The notes: generated by a model not told the origin, from the letters alone. 64,000 bases of DNA from Eukaryota sp. TZLM1-RC (GCA_040285825.1 JAUPSS010000002.1:2108001-2172000), one strand, 5' to 3'; counted from the stretch's first letter, positions 1 to 11,225 are shown. A program made the numbers and translations.

Positions 1-1620
1 GATATTGTACATGAAGAAGGAGAAAACCATCACTCGGCTGATATGATGTCAAGAAACATACATACAAATTTAGAAAATGCGGAAATAAAACACATCAATT
101 ACCCACATGATCCCCTTTGGCACGGTGATATACCACCTTCTGTCGACCATTCTGATTATAAAGATCCAGACCCAATTCAAATTTTCAAATATACAAAGCA
201 TCCAGATTTACCCATTTTTTCAAATTGGCTCTCAAAAGTTAGATCAGAGCAACAACTAGCCATTAGCAATAATTATCCATTATTTAATAACGCTGCACTA
301 TGCAAAAACACAGAAATCCGGTTAAATGATAAAAGTAAAATGATTATACCGACCAAACTAAGGAAAAAAACACTTAACCTAATACACGGTTGAACCCAAT
401 CAGACCACCCTAGTAAAAACGAAAGTCTTCATAAACTATTCAGAAGCGATTTCTACTGGCCAAATATGAGAAAAGATCTCATCAAACATATAGAACGTTG
501 TCCTACTTGCCAGAAAACAGCACTAGTTAAGCAATCAAAGACTCCCTCAACTGTTTCCAAGTGAACTAACCGCCCCTTCGCAAAATTAAACGTGGATACT
601 ATTGGCCCCACTCAATAAGAACAACAATGATTCTAAATATTGATTATTTCTTGTCGATCAAATTGATTTGCCAAAAATTGTCAATTATAATATCTAATTC
701 AATTTTTTATCATTCTGAAAGTAATGAATTGCTCGAAAGAAAACATCGAGATGTGATACAATGTATAGGAAATTTTTGAAAGACTACAACGACTATGATG
801 CATGGTGTCACATATCTACCATTAACTCAACTATTTATTCATAAAACCAAAAGCAGAATAACAAATCACACTCCATATGAATTGATGTTTGGGTCATCTA
901 TCAGCCCATGATCAGATCCTGCTAACATAATAGGAGGTATTTTCGATTTCGAATCCAATGTGCTACTTTTGCAAGACCTCAAATTGAAGAATGATAGTCT
1001 CCAAAAGAAATTGGAAGAAGCAAAGCATCACCAATTATTAAACAGACCCAGTCATACGAAAAACACAGATAAAAACACATTTAATATTGCTGACTATGTT
1101 CTTCGAAAGACTAAACAACCTTATAAATTACATGGATTTTGGTTAGGCCCATATTTGGTTTCAGAAAACGCTTCCACCTCCACATTATTAATAAACAACC
1201 TGACGACTGCTGAACAAACAAAAATATCTAGGAGGGACTGTAAAATTCATAACGCTGACGATCCTAACGATGTTGATCTACTTAGGGCAATCGCAGCTAC
1301 TAATTCAGGTGAACATGTCATCGAGGAAATCCTTGACGAGTATAATACTGCTCAAGGATCCTTCTGTACTGTGAGATGATTTGGTGGAGATTCTACTACT
1401 ACGAGGAACCACTCCATTCTTTCAGATACTCAGAAGGGTATCAACGATTTAATAATAAACGATTTAATAAGAAACCTATTGAAAGAAAACGTAAATCTAT
1501 TAAATCCAATAGCGCAGCTCAGGCTCTCTGCGTGCCTCAGCGAAAGCGTTATCCGCAAAGGAAGCGGAAAATCTACTGTACGTAATTTTAATTAAGAAAA
1601 CGGGAGAAGGTAGTGTAAAA
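1..1620 (+). mobile_element. Ty3/gypsy-type retrotransposon remnant, integrase 3' part
   Basis: This is a decayed pol 3' end. The readable frame at 43-393 runs into an integrase zinc-binding region, with the His-Pro-Ser-Lys block and a CPTC pair around 400-520, interrupted by stops. A trace of the integrase core (NVDTIGPT) lies near 590. The C-terminal part at 960-1379 carries the LHGFWLGPYLV-type fold that follows integrase in gypsy elements. A further Arg/Lys-rich frame at 1376-1585 ends the coding part. Several in-frame stops and frameshifts make it non-functional. A shorter relative of its tail is at about 39763-39990. The family call rests on motif order; the exact 5' and 3' limits are not determined. 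Confidence 0.75.
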
Positions 1621-1922
1621 TCTCACTGGTGAGTACCTAAGTATATATATAGAATAACATTAAATAAAATTATATTTTTTTAATCCGGTTTACACCAACA
1701 CCTACTAACATACAGCTAGCATAAAGCCTAACGGCAACAAATTTACAGTACTTTCCTTTTTTCTTTTGCTATTCCAATATCCAAAGCCAATCTCAATATT
1801 GTGTCCATCAGTATTCAATTTAACTTTCAATCTGTTGATCCCGTTGGACTCACATTTTTGTTTATTCATGTATTTGTACAAAGTCTGGCGCCTAACAGAG
1901 GACCTTTGTCAAATGGGATAGT

Positions 1923-2013
1923 GTTGCCTAAAGTCTAATGTGGTTAAAGAAAAGTCAATGAGGAAAAGTTGATTTATTTTCTAATCATATCATATAAGTC
2001 TTATGGCGCCAAC
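1923..2013. repeat. Direct repeat copy 1 (about 90 bp)
   Basis: This 91-bp block recurs at 3241-3329 in the same orientation with a few substitutions and a 2-bp length difference. It ends in TGGCGCCAAC, which resembles a retroelement primer-binding site start. A similar TGGCGCCTAAC lies at about 1887. The two copies bracket 1.2 kb, so they may be ends of a small non-autonomous element or degraded LTR pieces. No protein of known family was recognised between them. Confidence 0.7.
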
Positions 2014-2751
2014 ACTGCCTCTTCCCTTTTTCAAAATAAATCAGCTTATATGAATATGAAACTAAAACTATGAACAAATAACTATAATTATCAAGAACTA
2101 AATACTAAATTCCAATGTTTTTTATTGTCTACAATTATCTTTGTAGTGATTGGGATTCACACAAACACTGGTTTTACATTTTTATGATCGACAATTGATG
2201 TACTATGACTCTCCCACAATAATGTTAGTTAAAGGTAGTAAGCAATAACTAAACAGGGCCTTATTCCAACATCTGTGTTCGAATACTTTGTTGTGTATGT
2301 TTTAACCGCTACGTAAAGATGTCTGGTTCTTCCCTTTTCCGTAAACGAGCAACGTGGTAGTGTCGTTTAGTAAAGGTATCATGGAATCGAAGAATGGATT
2401 CGTTAATGATCATGCAGGGTCTATGTTGGATCAAAAAAAACAGTTAGCGAAGGAACAAATTTCAGAAACCGGAAGGCGGCATCTTTTGTTGTTAAAGTAC
2501 TGCCTTTACGACCAAAAATATCAAAAGAATCAACGACCGTATTCTTGCCATTGTAGTACAATAATAGTGGAGGTGGAGTCGCTACTCGTAACCTCGTATA
2601 TAGTCGACTTTTTTTGTGTTTTGCTCCATAAGGGAGGGAGTTGCTGGAATGGATAAAAGTCCATTGAATCGAGGTATGGCTCCGCGTCTTTGTTAGGAGT
2701 TTGTAGAATCCATTACTGGAGTCATCTTCCCCTTTCGTGTTATGTACTCTC

Positions 2752-3105
2752 CTAGAGGGGTTGATTATGTAAAGTGGGATTTCCATCCGTTTCTTTACTA
2801 GATCCAACATTAGGGAGGGGAGAAAGAACTGAGTCCGTTCTCGTAACCTCTGATGAAGAAACTATTTCCTTGAGGGGAGAAAGCACTGAGTCCGTTCTCG
2901 TAACCTCTTTAGTTACTTTGAAAAAAGAGGTGGGACTTGGGCCCGCGCCTGTTCCTTTTGCAACTAGTGTTGCAGCAGGAGGGACCTCGTCCTCTCTTTC
3001 AACTTTTTCTTTCTTGAAGGGGGAGGTGGGAACCGGGTCAGTTGTTTCGTCAACCTTCTGTATGTTTGTTGTATGTTGTTGTTGTGTATTCCGCTGCTGC
3101 TGCAT
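2752..3105 (-). other. Unrecognised open frame between the direct repeats
   Basis: The 117-residue frame is rich in Gln, Thr, Ser, Pro and charged residues and contains a duplicated segment (TRTDSVLSPL occurs twice). The nucleotide repeat behind it reads equally openly on the plus strand (2774-3118), so coding strand and reality are uncertain. No family was recognised. It may be the low-complexity part of a retroelement gag-like protein or simple repeat drift. Confidence 0.2.
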
Positions 3106-3240
3106 GTTAGGTGAATGAGTGAATCAAAGATATCTTTCTGAAAAATGTCTGACATACTAAAAGGATATCTAATTGGCTGTTACAGTGTAAATGCTGAAGA
3201 TATAATGGTATACCTGGACTTTTAATGGCCAATAATTATT

Positions 3241-3329
3241 GTTGCCTAAAGTCTAATGTGGTTAAAAAAATCAATGAGGAAAAGTTGATTTATTTTCTAA
3301 TCATATTATATAAGCCTTATGGCGCCAAC
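3241..3329. repeat. Direct repeat copy 2 (about 90 bp)
   Basis: This is the partner of the block at 1923-2013, sharing the TGGCGCCAAC end. The sequence just downstream (3330-3667) is AT-rich and shows no supportable gene. Confidence 0.7.
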
Positions 3330-3667
3330 GAAAGAGCAATTCATCATGTAGTAATTTCATCTTGATATAAATTAAAATAGGAAATTGAAGCCCCCATCCA
3401 AAACAGGGCCACTTTATCGACGGGACTGCTTCAATTTCATGTTTTACTTAATGTTTCAAATTACTGAAAATCAAAAGCTTTACAGAAGCATTCTGAGAAT
3501 TGAGCAGATATTTCATTCAATGAATGAACTGCATCAATTGTTGGATAAATGAGGATATCATATGGCAAACAGTTGTACAAGAATTGGTCACCAAAACATT
3601 TTAAAAAGTAAAGAACATTTTCAAAATATAATAAAATTATATTTATATTAACAACAATACCAATAAA

Positions 3668-4313
3668 CTAAACATCCCTATTGGGACAAACAGAATCCAA
3701 ATCAAAGAAGGAAGAGTCCTTTTTGATCTTGGAATGACTGACATAACCTGTACAACTCAGATTGGAATCTTCAGTAATTCGTTGCTTGCTGTTATCCTGA
3801 CAGTATTCTGGGGTAAGTGAGAGAAAGAAACATACCAAGAATGAAACGTTGTTCAACGCACCATCTGCGCCATCTGTGGATGTAATATGTACATGGACGA
3901 TTTTCAGACCTTCCAGCTTCATTAGCTCCACGAGGTATCTTGAACTTTTCCCAGTCTCCGGAATTATCGGTCTTAGTAAAAGGACAAGTTCCATCTCCTC
4001 TCATCATGTACTTCCTTCCGTCACGGAAAAGATAGCTGTCACGGGTATTGTAGACCCACTTCTTTTTGAGATCAACTGCAAGGAACCAAACATCTTTGTC
4101 CTCCTTCTCGGGCTGAGTCTCAAATTCCATGTAAAAGCGGTCTTCCTGTGGAAAGCCTCCAAAAACAATAATTAAGGTAATGAAGATTGCAGTGCAAACT
4201 GCACATATTATTGATCCTTTGATAAGAGTCTCACGTGGAACATCATCAAGAAAGGATGGTAGAAACTTCCTTTCCTCTATCAGGACGAATGGTGTGGATT
4301 GTGAAGATGTCAT
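3668..4313 (-). CDS. Single-pass membrane protein of unknown function, two exons
   Basis: Function is not recognised. The ATG is at 4313. Exon 1 (4313-3836) and exon 2 (3807-3668) are joined over a 28-nt intron at 3808-3835 that begins GTATGT and ends CTTACCCCAG. Without splicing the frame stops soon after. The joined protein is 205 residues. One hydrophobic segment lies at about residues 32-53 after a short charged N-terminus, suggesting a type II membrane protein. The following domain is basic and aromatic-rich, with a pair of Trp-Cys sites (HRWRRWCVEQ) near the splice junction. The 28-nt intron matches the other short introns in this window, which supports a real host gene. Residue compartment and partners cannot be inferred. 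Confidence 0.75.
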
Positions 4314-5425
4314 TGTAGTTGAACAGTGGGAAAAATGAATGTAAAAAACAGATTAAAAAAACTAAAGATTTGCTGTTCTGAAACTGGACTTTTATAAACA
4401 CCACTTCTACAATGGCACAAGATTACTGATTTTTAAAGATTCATCAAGCCTAACGCTTTCTGCAAGCACAGCACTAATGATTCTTTCAAAGATGCAAACA
4501 TTCACTGTGATTGGTTAACTGTGGTAAAATGCTCCTTATGTTTCATACTTTTTTGTCTCTTGGAAAAGCCCTTTGAAAAACCACCTATTATTTTTGAAAA
4601 TCCTTAACCTATAATCCTTGAAAACTACACTTAATATAAAACAACTCAGAACTAATGGGATGAAATTCATTGAAACAAAATTTCATCTACAAAATCCTTG
4701 TTTTGCTTGTTGTCTCGCTGATGCTTCTGTTATATGACGAAAGAACAAAGATAATCTATTGATTATGGAGAATTGCATTCGAGAGCTTGAAAGACTGAAT
4801 TAATCAAAAAAAAACAAATGACGATACAATTCAACAATCGAGAGTGAGAATGACTCATTAAAGTTAACAAATAATCGGTCGTTGTTGTTTCTGATGTGAA
4901 AACTATCAGTATGAAATCAATTCTATATTAGAACCTGTAATTTTTATGAAAACAATATTCGACTACAAAGTTGCTCGTGAAGATGGCAAATGGGAAGACG
5001 GTAAAGTGAATACCTTTAGGAAATGTATCCACGTATTTAATTCAAAAATGAACTTTAATAAAACAAATAGTCCAAAAGAGTCTGAATGCTCTGAAGTGAG
5101 AGTGAAGAGATAGCAAGCCACGGAAGGCGAGGTACACAGTGAATATATCAAAATATTCCTCAAAATTGTTCACCGCTTCCAGTCTTGGGATTACGAACAA
5201 ACCAACTCAACTCAAGTAACCAACTCAGAATGTACTATTAGCCTATATGTATCACTATTAAACGATTTTATTTGACTGTATTTCCAATATATACTACAAT
5301 AGCTAAAACAAATTTAATAAATGTTCAATAACTCAAAAAGTCAATTGCCTCATGTCTACATAAACTATTCCTTCAACATACAAACAAAACTAAATTTTTA
5401 TTGAATACTGTATTAAATAGACATC
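4314..5425. other. Intergenic, no gene seen
   Basis: About 1.1 kb of AT-rich sequence lies between two minus-strand genes. Only short unsupported frames are present, and no tRNA-like cloverleaf or recognisable element was seen. Confidence 0.5.
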
Positions 5426-6487
5426 CTAATTGCGACCCCGACCTCTGCCTCGGCCCCGATCACCTCTTCCTCTTCCTCTTCCTCTTTCACCTCTCCCACT
5501 GCCTCTACCCCTGGTTCCTCTCTGACCACCACGACCTCCTCTCTTCACGAAAGGTTGTTCCTTGTCATTATGGAACTTTTTAGCATGTGGTGCAAAACGT
5601 TTGGTTGATGATTCTTCGACAACCCTTCTTTTTTTGCCTGCTTCAACATCAGACTCACTTTCAGACTCACTATCATATTGAGAATCAGAATCTGTGGATA
5701 ATTCACTAGATACATCTTGATTTTGGGTCACTCCAACGGAATCATCTGCAGATTCCTCGCTACTGGAATCATCACTGCTCTGAAGGTCATCAGACTCAGC
5801 CTTTGAAACATCAAGACTAGCATCAGAAAGAGCAGAAGAATCAGAATCATCCTCCTTTTCTAAAAGAGTTTGTTCTTCTTCTCCGCTACTCGTACTATCA
5901 TCTTCATCTTCATCAACAAGATTCACTGGGGCTGGAATACGGGGTGCAGGGGAGCCAAGAACAGCGTCAATGAGTTGAATATTGGTCTTTGTAACACCTT
6001 CCATATCAGACTCTGCGCTTTCGGATTCTAGCGTGTCGGCATCTGAGGGTTCTGATTCAGTGGTAGGATCAGTTTCATCTCCAGGGGCAACTTCTTCAGC
6101 TTGGCTGCTCTCACTATCGGTTTCTTCAGCTAGTTCAGCAGACACAGCTTCTTCCATTACAGGGAAATCCTGGGGGACAGCTATGGGCGAGGACGGAGTT
6201 TCCTTGGTGTCTTCCTCCATAGTAGATGACGAATCAGTCATATGTGAATCTAAAGTCGGTTTTTCGGGTTGATCTAGGTGAATTTGACCAGAAATGGATT
6301 CAAAGTAGGAATCAATGGCGTTGTTGACAATAGTCTTGATTTGGTCTGCATGTTCTTTTAGGGATGAACCACTAGTAACTGGTAACGGGGAGAGATGAAG
6401 TTGGTTGGGTGTTTGTGACATCAACTGTTTAGGATCTATCGTACTCTTTCCTCTATTTGGGGTTTTGGCATTAATGGATTTTGTCAT
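5426..6487 (-). CDS. Acidic Ser/Asp/Glu-rich protein with C-terminal RGG domain (nucleolar type)
   Basis: This is a 353-residue single-exon frame. The first 90 residues are Ser/Pro/Gln-rich. Residues about 85-285 form long acidic serine tracts (SDSDSQYDSESES style), as in CK2-phosphorylated nucleolar proteins. A short basic patch (KKRR) follows. The last 50 residues are an Arg/Gly repeat (GRGRGRG type), an RNA-binding GAR domain seen in nucleolin, Gar1 and fibrillarin. No RRM is present, so it is not nucleolin itself. It lies head to head with the RNA polymerase I gene, 79 bp apart, which suggests joint control and a role in rRNA synthesis or ribosome assembly. The composition is visible; the role is inference. 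Confidence 0.8.
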   Translation of the reverse strand: MTKSINAKTPNRGKSTIDPKQLMSQTPNQLHLSPLPVTSGSSLKEHADQIKTIVNNAIDSYFESISGQIHLDQPEKPTLDSHMTDSSSTMEEDTKETPSSPIAVPQDFPVMEEAVSAELAEETDSESSQAEEVAPGDETDPTTESEPSDADTLESESAESDMEGVTKTNIQLIDAVLGSPAPRIPAPVNLVDEDEDDSTSSGEEEQTLLEKEDDSDSSALSDASLDVSKAESDDLQSSDDSSSEESADDSVGVTQNQDVSSELSTDSDSQYDSESESESDVEAGKKRRVVEESSTKRFAPHAKKFHNDKEQPFVKRGGRGGQRGTRGRGSGRGERGRGRGRGDRGRGRGRGRN

Positions 6488-6566
6488 AAACGAACACGGG
6501 CAAGAGATGGAGGTGAATGAAAAATAAATTGTAGTTTGTTTCTATTTGAATCTGCAGACACCTCAA
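6488..6566. promoter_or_regulatory. Compact bidirectional promoter region
   Basis: Only 79 bp separate the ATG of the acidic RGG protein (minus strand) from the ATG of POLR1A (plus strand). Both 5' ends and core promoters must fit here or overlap the coding regions. AT-rich tracts are present, but no clear TATA box can be assigned. Confidence 0.5.
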
Positions 6567-9500
6567 ATGCACAGTGGGTCTCACTTTAGGGATCCTCTCC
6601 AGGTTCTTCCGACCTCTGTCACTTTTTCCATATTCAACAAATCTGAAGTAGAGAACTTGTCCGTCTGCAAGGTTTCTAATCCAATCCTTTTCGATTCTCT
6701 CAGTAATCCGTGTCAAAATGGTCTGTATGACCCTCGTATGGGTCCATTAAACCCGTTTGAAAACTGTGCCACTTGCAAACTCAATCATCAATCTTGCCCT
6801 GGACACATGGGCCATATCGAGCTCCCATTCCCTGTTTTCAACCCACTAGTGTTCCCTACTCTTTATTCTCTCATGCGAGCAAAGTGTTTCAACTGCCACA
6901 AGCTCCGAATCTCCCGCACCAAAGCTGATCCTATCATCACCACCATCAAATCCATGGCCCAGGGACCCATACAAAGAGCCGCAATTAAGACTTTCATCTC
7001 CAAAATGCCCCCCAAATGTGACAATTGTGGCGCTGTTACTCCTAAGCTCCGCAAGGAAGGTGTTGTAAAGATCTTTATTCTACCACTTTCCCAAAGAGGA
7101 AGGAGGGTCAATGCTGGTATTGGTGTCGATATGAAGTTGCCTCCGTTCTTGACCCCCAAGGATGTCTATGAGCATTTAAAACAAACTTTTGGCTTGGAGT
7201 ATGATTTACTCCACGTGTTGTGCCCAGGAACTACAGTATTTGGTACGGAGGGTCATGATTTTTTCTTTATCCAATCACTACCAGTTCCGCCTTCAAGATT
7301 TAGACCTCCTTCTAAAATGGGTGACCAGACATATGAACATCCGAGCAATGGTCTTTTAGGGAAGATTCTTTCCACTAGAAGAGACTTGCTAAGGTCAGCC
7401 AAGCCTGTTTCAAACAAGGACAATGATAATAAAGGAGACGAAGGGGAAAACTTGGAGGGAGAAGTAGATGAAACTAGAGGCGAAGGGGAAACTCAAATAG
7501 ATTATCATAATAGGATTCAGAGAACTTTAAGCTGCTATTTCCAATTACAACATGATGTCAATACTTATTTGGATGCAACCAAGAACCCCAACCCTCCCTA
7601 TGGAGGAAAGATTATCCCTGGTGTACGTCAATTATTAGAAAAGAAAGAGGGTCTTTTTAGACAAAATATGATGGGAAAGAGAGTTAACTATGCTGCTCGA
7701 AGTGTAATCTCCACTGATCCTTATATTGCCACGACTGAAGTAGGAGTTCCGCAGGTGTTTGCAATGAAACTTACTTTTCCTGAACCTGTAACTCCTTATA
7801 ACAGTGAGATACTTCGAAATGCTGTACAAAATGGTCCTAATGTCTATCCAGGTGCTAACTTTGTGGAGGATCAAAAAGGAAATCTTATTGATCTTGCTCA
7901 CTTATCAAAAGACAGAAGGGAAGGTATTGCGAAACTGCTGCAAACTCCATCAGGCCATCCAAGTAATTTACCAAAGAGGGTGTATCGTCACTTAACTAAT
8001 GGTGATGTTCTATTGGTAAACCGACAGCCTACTCTTCACAAGGCCTCTATTATGGCACACAAAGCGAAGGTTTTGCCCAATCAGCGGACCATTAGACTTC
8101 ACTATGCTAATTGTAACTCATACAATGCAGATTTTGATGGTGATGAGATGAATCTCCATTTCCCCCAGTCGTTTGAGGCCAGATCTGAAGCTTATAACCT
8201 TGCACTTGCAGATAAAATGTATACGACCCCCACTGCTGGAAACCCTATTAGGGGTTTAATTCAGGATCACGTCATGGGAGGGTTCTTTTTGACCTTGAAG
8301 AATACTTTTCTGTCAAGACCTATTTACACTCAGTTGGTTTACTCTGCTCTTTCCACAGATTCTAGTTTATTTAGTCAAAAGTTGGTCACGATTCCTCCTG
8401 CTGTATTGAAACCTAAACCTCTATGGACAGGAAAGCAAGTTATTTCAACTGTTATCAGGTTGATTGTTGGAGAGGGCGTTCCTTTGCCTAATATTACCGC
8501 GAAGGGTAAGGTTTCTGCTAAAATCTGGACTCCCTTACATGAGGAAGAAGCTTCTTTTTTGATGAGAGGTGGCGATCTCCTTACCGGTGTCATAGATAAG
8601 AACCAGATTGGACCTTCAAAGTTTGGTTTAGTCCACTCTGTTTGTGAGTTATATGGACACACGGCTGCTGGAAGATTGTTGTCATCTTTGGGTCGTCTCT
8701 TTACCACTACTGTTCAATACTTTGGTTGTTCTATTGGTGTAGCTGATATGATTTTAACCGAGGAAGCTGATGACAGTCGTAATCAAATCCTCTCAGTTGC
8801 CAATCAAAAAGGCCAGGAAGTTGCCGCCAAGTTTGCCGCCCAAGAACTTACAGGAGACTATGAAAATGATGGTTCTGATTTGACCACTGATCAAGTAAAG
8901 GCATCGCTTGGTAGAATTCTGCATGATGAAGAGCTTGCCCCTAGATTGGATGGTTCTTATGCTGGTGCTTTGGCCCAACTTGCTGGTGATGTTATCGATG
9001 CTACTGTGCCAAAAGGTCAGATGGTTTCATTTCCTTATAACAATCTAATGACAATGGCAACAATAGGTGCTAAGGGCTCCAATGTCAATGTCTCTCAAAT
9101 CAGTTGCCTTTTAGGCCAACAAGCTCTTGAAGGTCGCCGTGTCCCAGTCATGCCCTCAGGTAGAACTTTACCTTCATTTTCCCCCTACGACCTCTCCCCA
9201 AGAGCTGGAGGGTTTGTTCAGCAACGTTTCCTTACTGGAATTAAGCCTCAGGAATACTACTTTCATTGTATGGCTGGGAGGGAAGGTCTTATTGATACCG
9301 CCGTTAAAACGGCCAATAGTGGATACTTACAACGATGCGTAATTAAAGCTTTGGAATCCCTTACCCTTGCTTATGATGGTACTGTTAGAGAGTCTGATGG
9401 GTCTGTTATTCAATTCCTCTACGGTGAAGACGGTTTGTCTACCCAGGATACCAAGTTTTTAACCGAATTTAAGTTTATGGCAAGTAATTTCAAGCCATTA

Positions 9501-11225
9501 ATTCACTCGGCTCAATTAGCTTGTATTTTGCCAAAGTTAGATTTGAATGCAGCCAGAACTGCAAAATTTGATGTAGAAACTGGCGGTGATCCTGTCTTGT
9601 CTCGATTGAGCCCTTTTAACTGTCTGGGAGCCGTTTCTGAATATTTTTCTGATGCCCTTGAAGAGTACATTTCTTCAAACCCTGATGGCTTGGTTTCTCT
9701 CAACTCTGATTTAAGTCCTGATAAGTTTAGAACGTTAATGCACTACCGATACCAACAATCTCTAGCTCATCCAGGGGATTCTGTAGGTGCTGTTTGCGGT
9801 CAATCTATTGGAGAACCATCTACTCAAATGACCCTCAACACTTTCCATTTGGCTGGACATGGTGCCGCCAATGTCACTCTTGGTATTCCTAGGCTTCGAG
9901 AAATCATTATGACTGCTGCGAAAGTCCCCAAGACTCCAACAATGACATTACCTTTGGTTGTGGGCTCTACAAAGAAGGAAGCGTACAAACTAGCCAAGAA
10001 CCTCTCTAGAATAGGAGTTTCTGATGTTTGGGGTGGTCTGACTGTTACCAGTAGTCTAGAATTGAAGAAAGGGTCACAAGGAGCTCGAGTTTATAAGTTG
10101 GAAATTGACATTAACAATGAGGAAGTAATGAAAAGAAATAATGTAACTAGCACTCAATTATCAAATACTTTAGAAAATAAGTTTTTACCAAAGTTAATTG
10201 TTGCCATTACCCGAGATTTAAAGAAAAGTGGCGATCAATCTACTGTTGTAAGTCAAACCACTTTTGAGAGAGAACGAAAGTATCTTTATCGGTTGGAAAA
10301 GGCTGCTATTGAGGGAAAAGAAGATGATAATGAACAAGATATCGGCAAGACTATGGATGATGATTCTGATAGTGATCATGATTCTGACGTTGAGGTTCTT
10401 GAAGATTCAGATAAAAAGACCAGAGTTAAAGAATATGACGACGACGATGATGAAGTTGAAGCGGAAGGTTCAGACATGGAGGAAGAGGTCGAAGGTGAAG
10501 ATTTGGACGTGAAAGGTGAAGAAGAAATGGGACAAGAGGATGAACTTAATGCCAAAGTCAAGAAAAATGATGGAGCTAAAGGTTCGTTTAGTCATCCTTT
10601 TATTAGAGGATATTCCGTCAATAATGATTCATTTTCTTTAACTTTACAAATTCCTGCCAGATTGAGGAAGATTTTAATGCTTACTGTGGCTGAAAAAGTT
10701 GCAAAAACTGTTTATGTTCGCGAAATTAAGGGTATTACTAAGGGTCATGTAAACCAATCAAATACTCAATCGACACCAGTAATCACGACAGATGGGGTTA
10801 ATTTCGAAGCTGCCTGGTCTCTAAGAAGTCGGATTGATATCAACAAAATGGCCACTAATGATATTTATCAAACTTTATTAAATTATGGTGTGGAGGCTTG
10901 CAGGACTTCAATTATCCGCGAAATTAACAATGTGTTTTCTTCATATGGAATCGATGTAGATCTTCGTCATTTAGCCTTACTTTCAGACTTTATGACATTT
11001 GAAGGTCAATATAGAGCTTTAAACAGAATTGGAATGGATAATTCAAATAGTCCTTTCCTGAAAATGTCATTTGAAACTACTGCCTCTTTCTTGACAAAGG
11101 CTGTTTTGTTTAAGGAAAACGAAGATTTAACTACACCTTCAGCTAGAATCATTGTTGGGCAACCTATGAAGTCAGGAACCGGCTTGTGTGAATTGAGATA
11201 TCCAATGGAGATTTCTTCGAATTAG
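6567..11225 (+). CDS. POLR1A: DNA-directed RNA polymerase I largest subunit
   Basis: This is the catalytic subunit of RNA polymerase I, which transcribes pre-rRNA in the nucleolus. The frame is open from a TTG at 6546; the first ATG is at 6567 and gives 1552 residues, a normal length for the family. The clamp zinc site (CATC, CPGHMGH) is at about residues 67-82, and a second zinc pair (CFNC, CDNC) follows near 107-152. The catalytic Mg site NADFDGDE is at about 520. The trigger-loop segment GQSIGEPSTQMTLNTFH is at about 1077, followed by the Pol I form GHGAANVTLGIPRLREI. A Pol I-typical acidic insertion in the jaw lies at about 1258-1326. There are no introns. The gene converges on Elongin A with 59 bp between stops, and an AATAAA follows the stop. 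Confidence 0.97.
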   Translation: MHSGSHFRDPLQVLPTSVTFSIFNKSEVENLSVCKVSNPILFDSLSNPCQNGLYDPRMGPLNPFENCATCKLNHQSCPGHMGHIELPFPVFNPLVFPTLYSLMRAKCFNCHKLRISRTKADPIITTIKSMAQGPIQRAAIKTFISKMPPKCDNCGAVTPKLRKEGVVKIFILPLSQRGRRVNAGIGVDMKLPPFLTPKDVYEHLKQTFGLEYDLLHVLCPGTTVFGTEGHDFFFIQSLPVPPSRFRPPSKMGDQTYEHPSNGLLGKILSTRRDLLRSAKPVSNKDNDNKGDEGENLEGEVDETRGEGETQIDYHNRIQRTLSCYFQLQHDVNTYLDATKNPNPPYGGKIIPGVRQLLEKKEGLFRQNMMGKRVNYAARSVISTDPYIATTEVGVPQVFAMKLTFPEPVTPYNSEILRNAVQNGPNVYPGANFVEDQKGNLIDLAHLSKDRREGIAKLLQTPSGHPSNLPKRVYRHLTNGDVLLVNRQPTLHKASIMAHKAKVLPNQRTIRLHYANCNSYNADFDGDEMNLHFPQSFEARSEAYNLALADKMYTTPTAGNPIRGLIQDHVMGGFFLTLKNTFLSRPIYTQLVYSALSTDSSLFSQKLVTIPPAVLKPKPLWTGKQVISTVIRLIVGEGVPLPNITAKGKVSAKIWTPLHEEEASFLMRGGDLLTGVIDKNQIGPSKFGLVHSVCELYGHTAAGRLLSSLGRLFTTTVQYFGCSIGVADMILTEEADDSRNQILSVANQKGQEVAAKFAAQELTGDYENDGSDLTTDQVKASLGRILHDEELAPRLDGSYAGALAQLAGDVIDATVPKGQMVSFPYNNLMTMATIGAKGSNVNVSQISCLLGQQALEGRRVPVMPSGRTLPSFSPYDLSPRAGGFVQQRFLTGIKPQEYYFHCMAGREGLIDTAVKTANSGYLQRCVIKALESLTLAYDGTVRESDGSVIQFLYGEDGLSTQDTKFLTEFKFMASNFKPLIHSAQLACILPKLDLNAARTAKFDVETGGDPVLSRLSPFNCLGAVSEYFSDALEEYISSNPDGLVSLNSDLSPDKFRTLMHYRYQQSLAHPGDSVGAVCGQSIGEPSTQMTLNTFHLAGHGAANVTLGIPRLREIIMTAAKVPKTPTMTLPLVVGSTKKEAYKLAKNLSRIGVSDVWGGLTVTSSLELKKGSQGARVYKLEIDINNEEVMKRNNVTSTQLSNTLENKFLPKLIVAITRDLKKSGDQSTVVSQTTFERERKYLYRLEKAAIEGKEDDNEQDIGKTMDDDSDSDHDSDVEVLEDSDKKTRVKEYDDDDDEVEAEGSDMEEEVEGEDLDVKGEEEMGQEDELNAKVKKNDGAKGSFSHPFIRGYSVNNDSFSLTLQIPARLRKILMLTVAEKVAKTVYVREIKGITKGHVNQSNTQSTPVITTDGVNFEAAWSLRSRIDINKMATNDIYQTLLNYGVEACRTSIIREINNVFSSYGIDVDLRHLALLSDFMTFEGQYRALNRIGMDNSNSPFLKMSFETTASFLTKAVLFKENEDLTTPSARIIVGQPMKSGTGLCELRYPMEISSN

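Noticed and set aside
930-960. tRNA-like TTCGAATCC box near 945
   Set aside because: No matching stems or A box lie around it, and it falls inside retroelement sequence. No convincing tRNA or rRNA was found in the window.
2774-3118. Plus-strand 114-residue frame opposite the Ser/Pro-rich frame
   Set aside because: It is the mirror of a low-complexity stretch, with a Cys-rich end produced by a GTTGTT repeat; no family signal.
6546-6566. POLR1A start at a TTG codon giving 7 more residues
   Set aside because: Nuclear genes start at ATG; the first in-frame ATG at 6567 gives a normal N-terminus.
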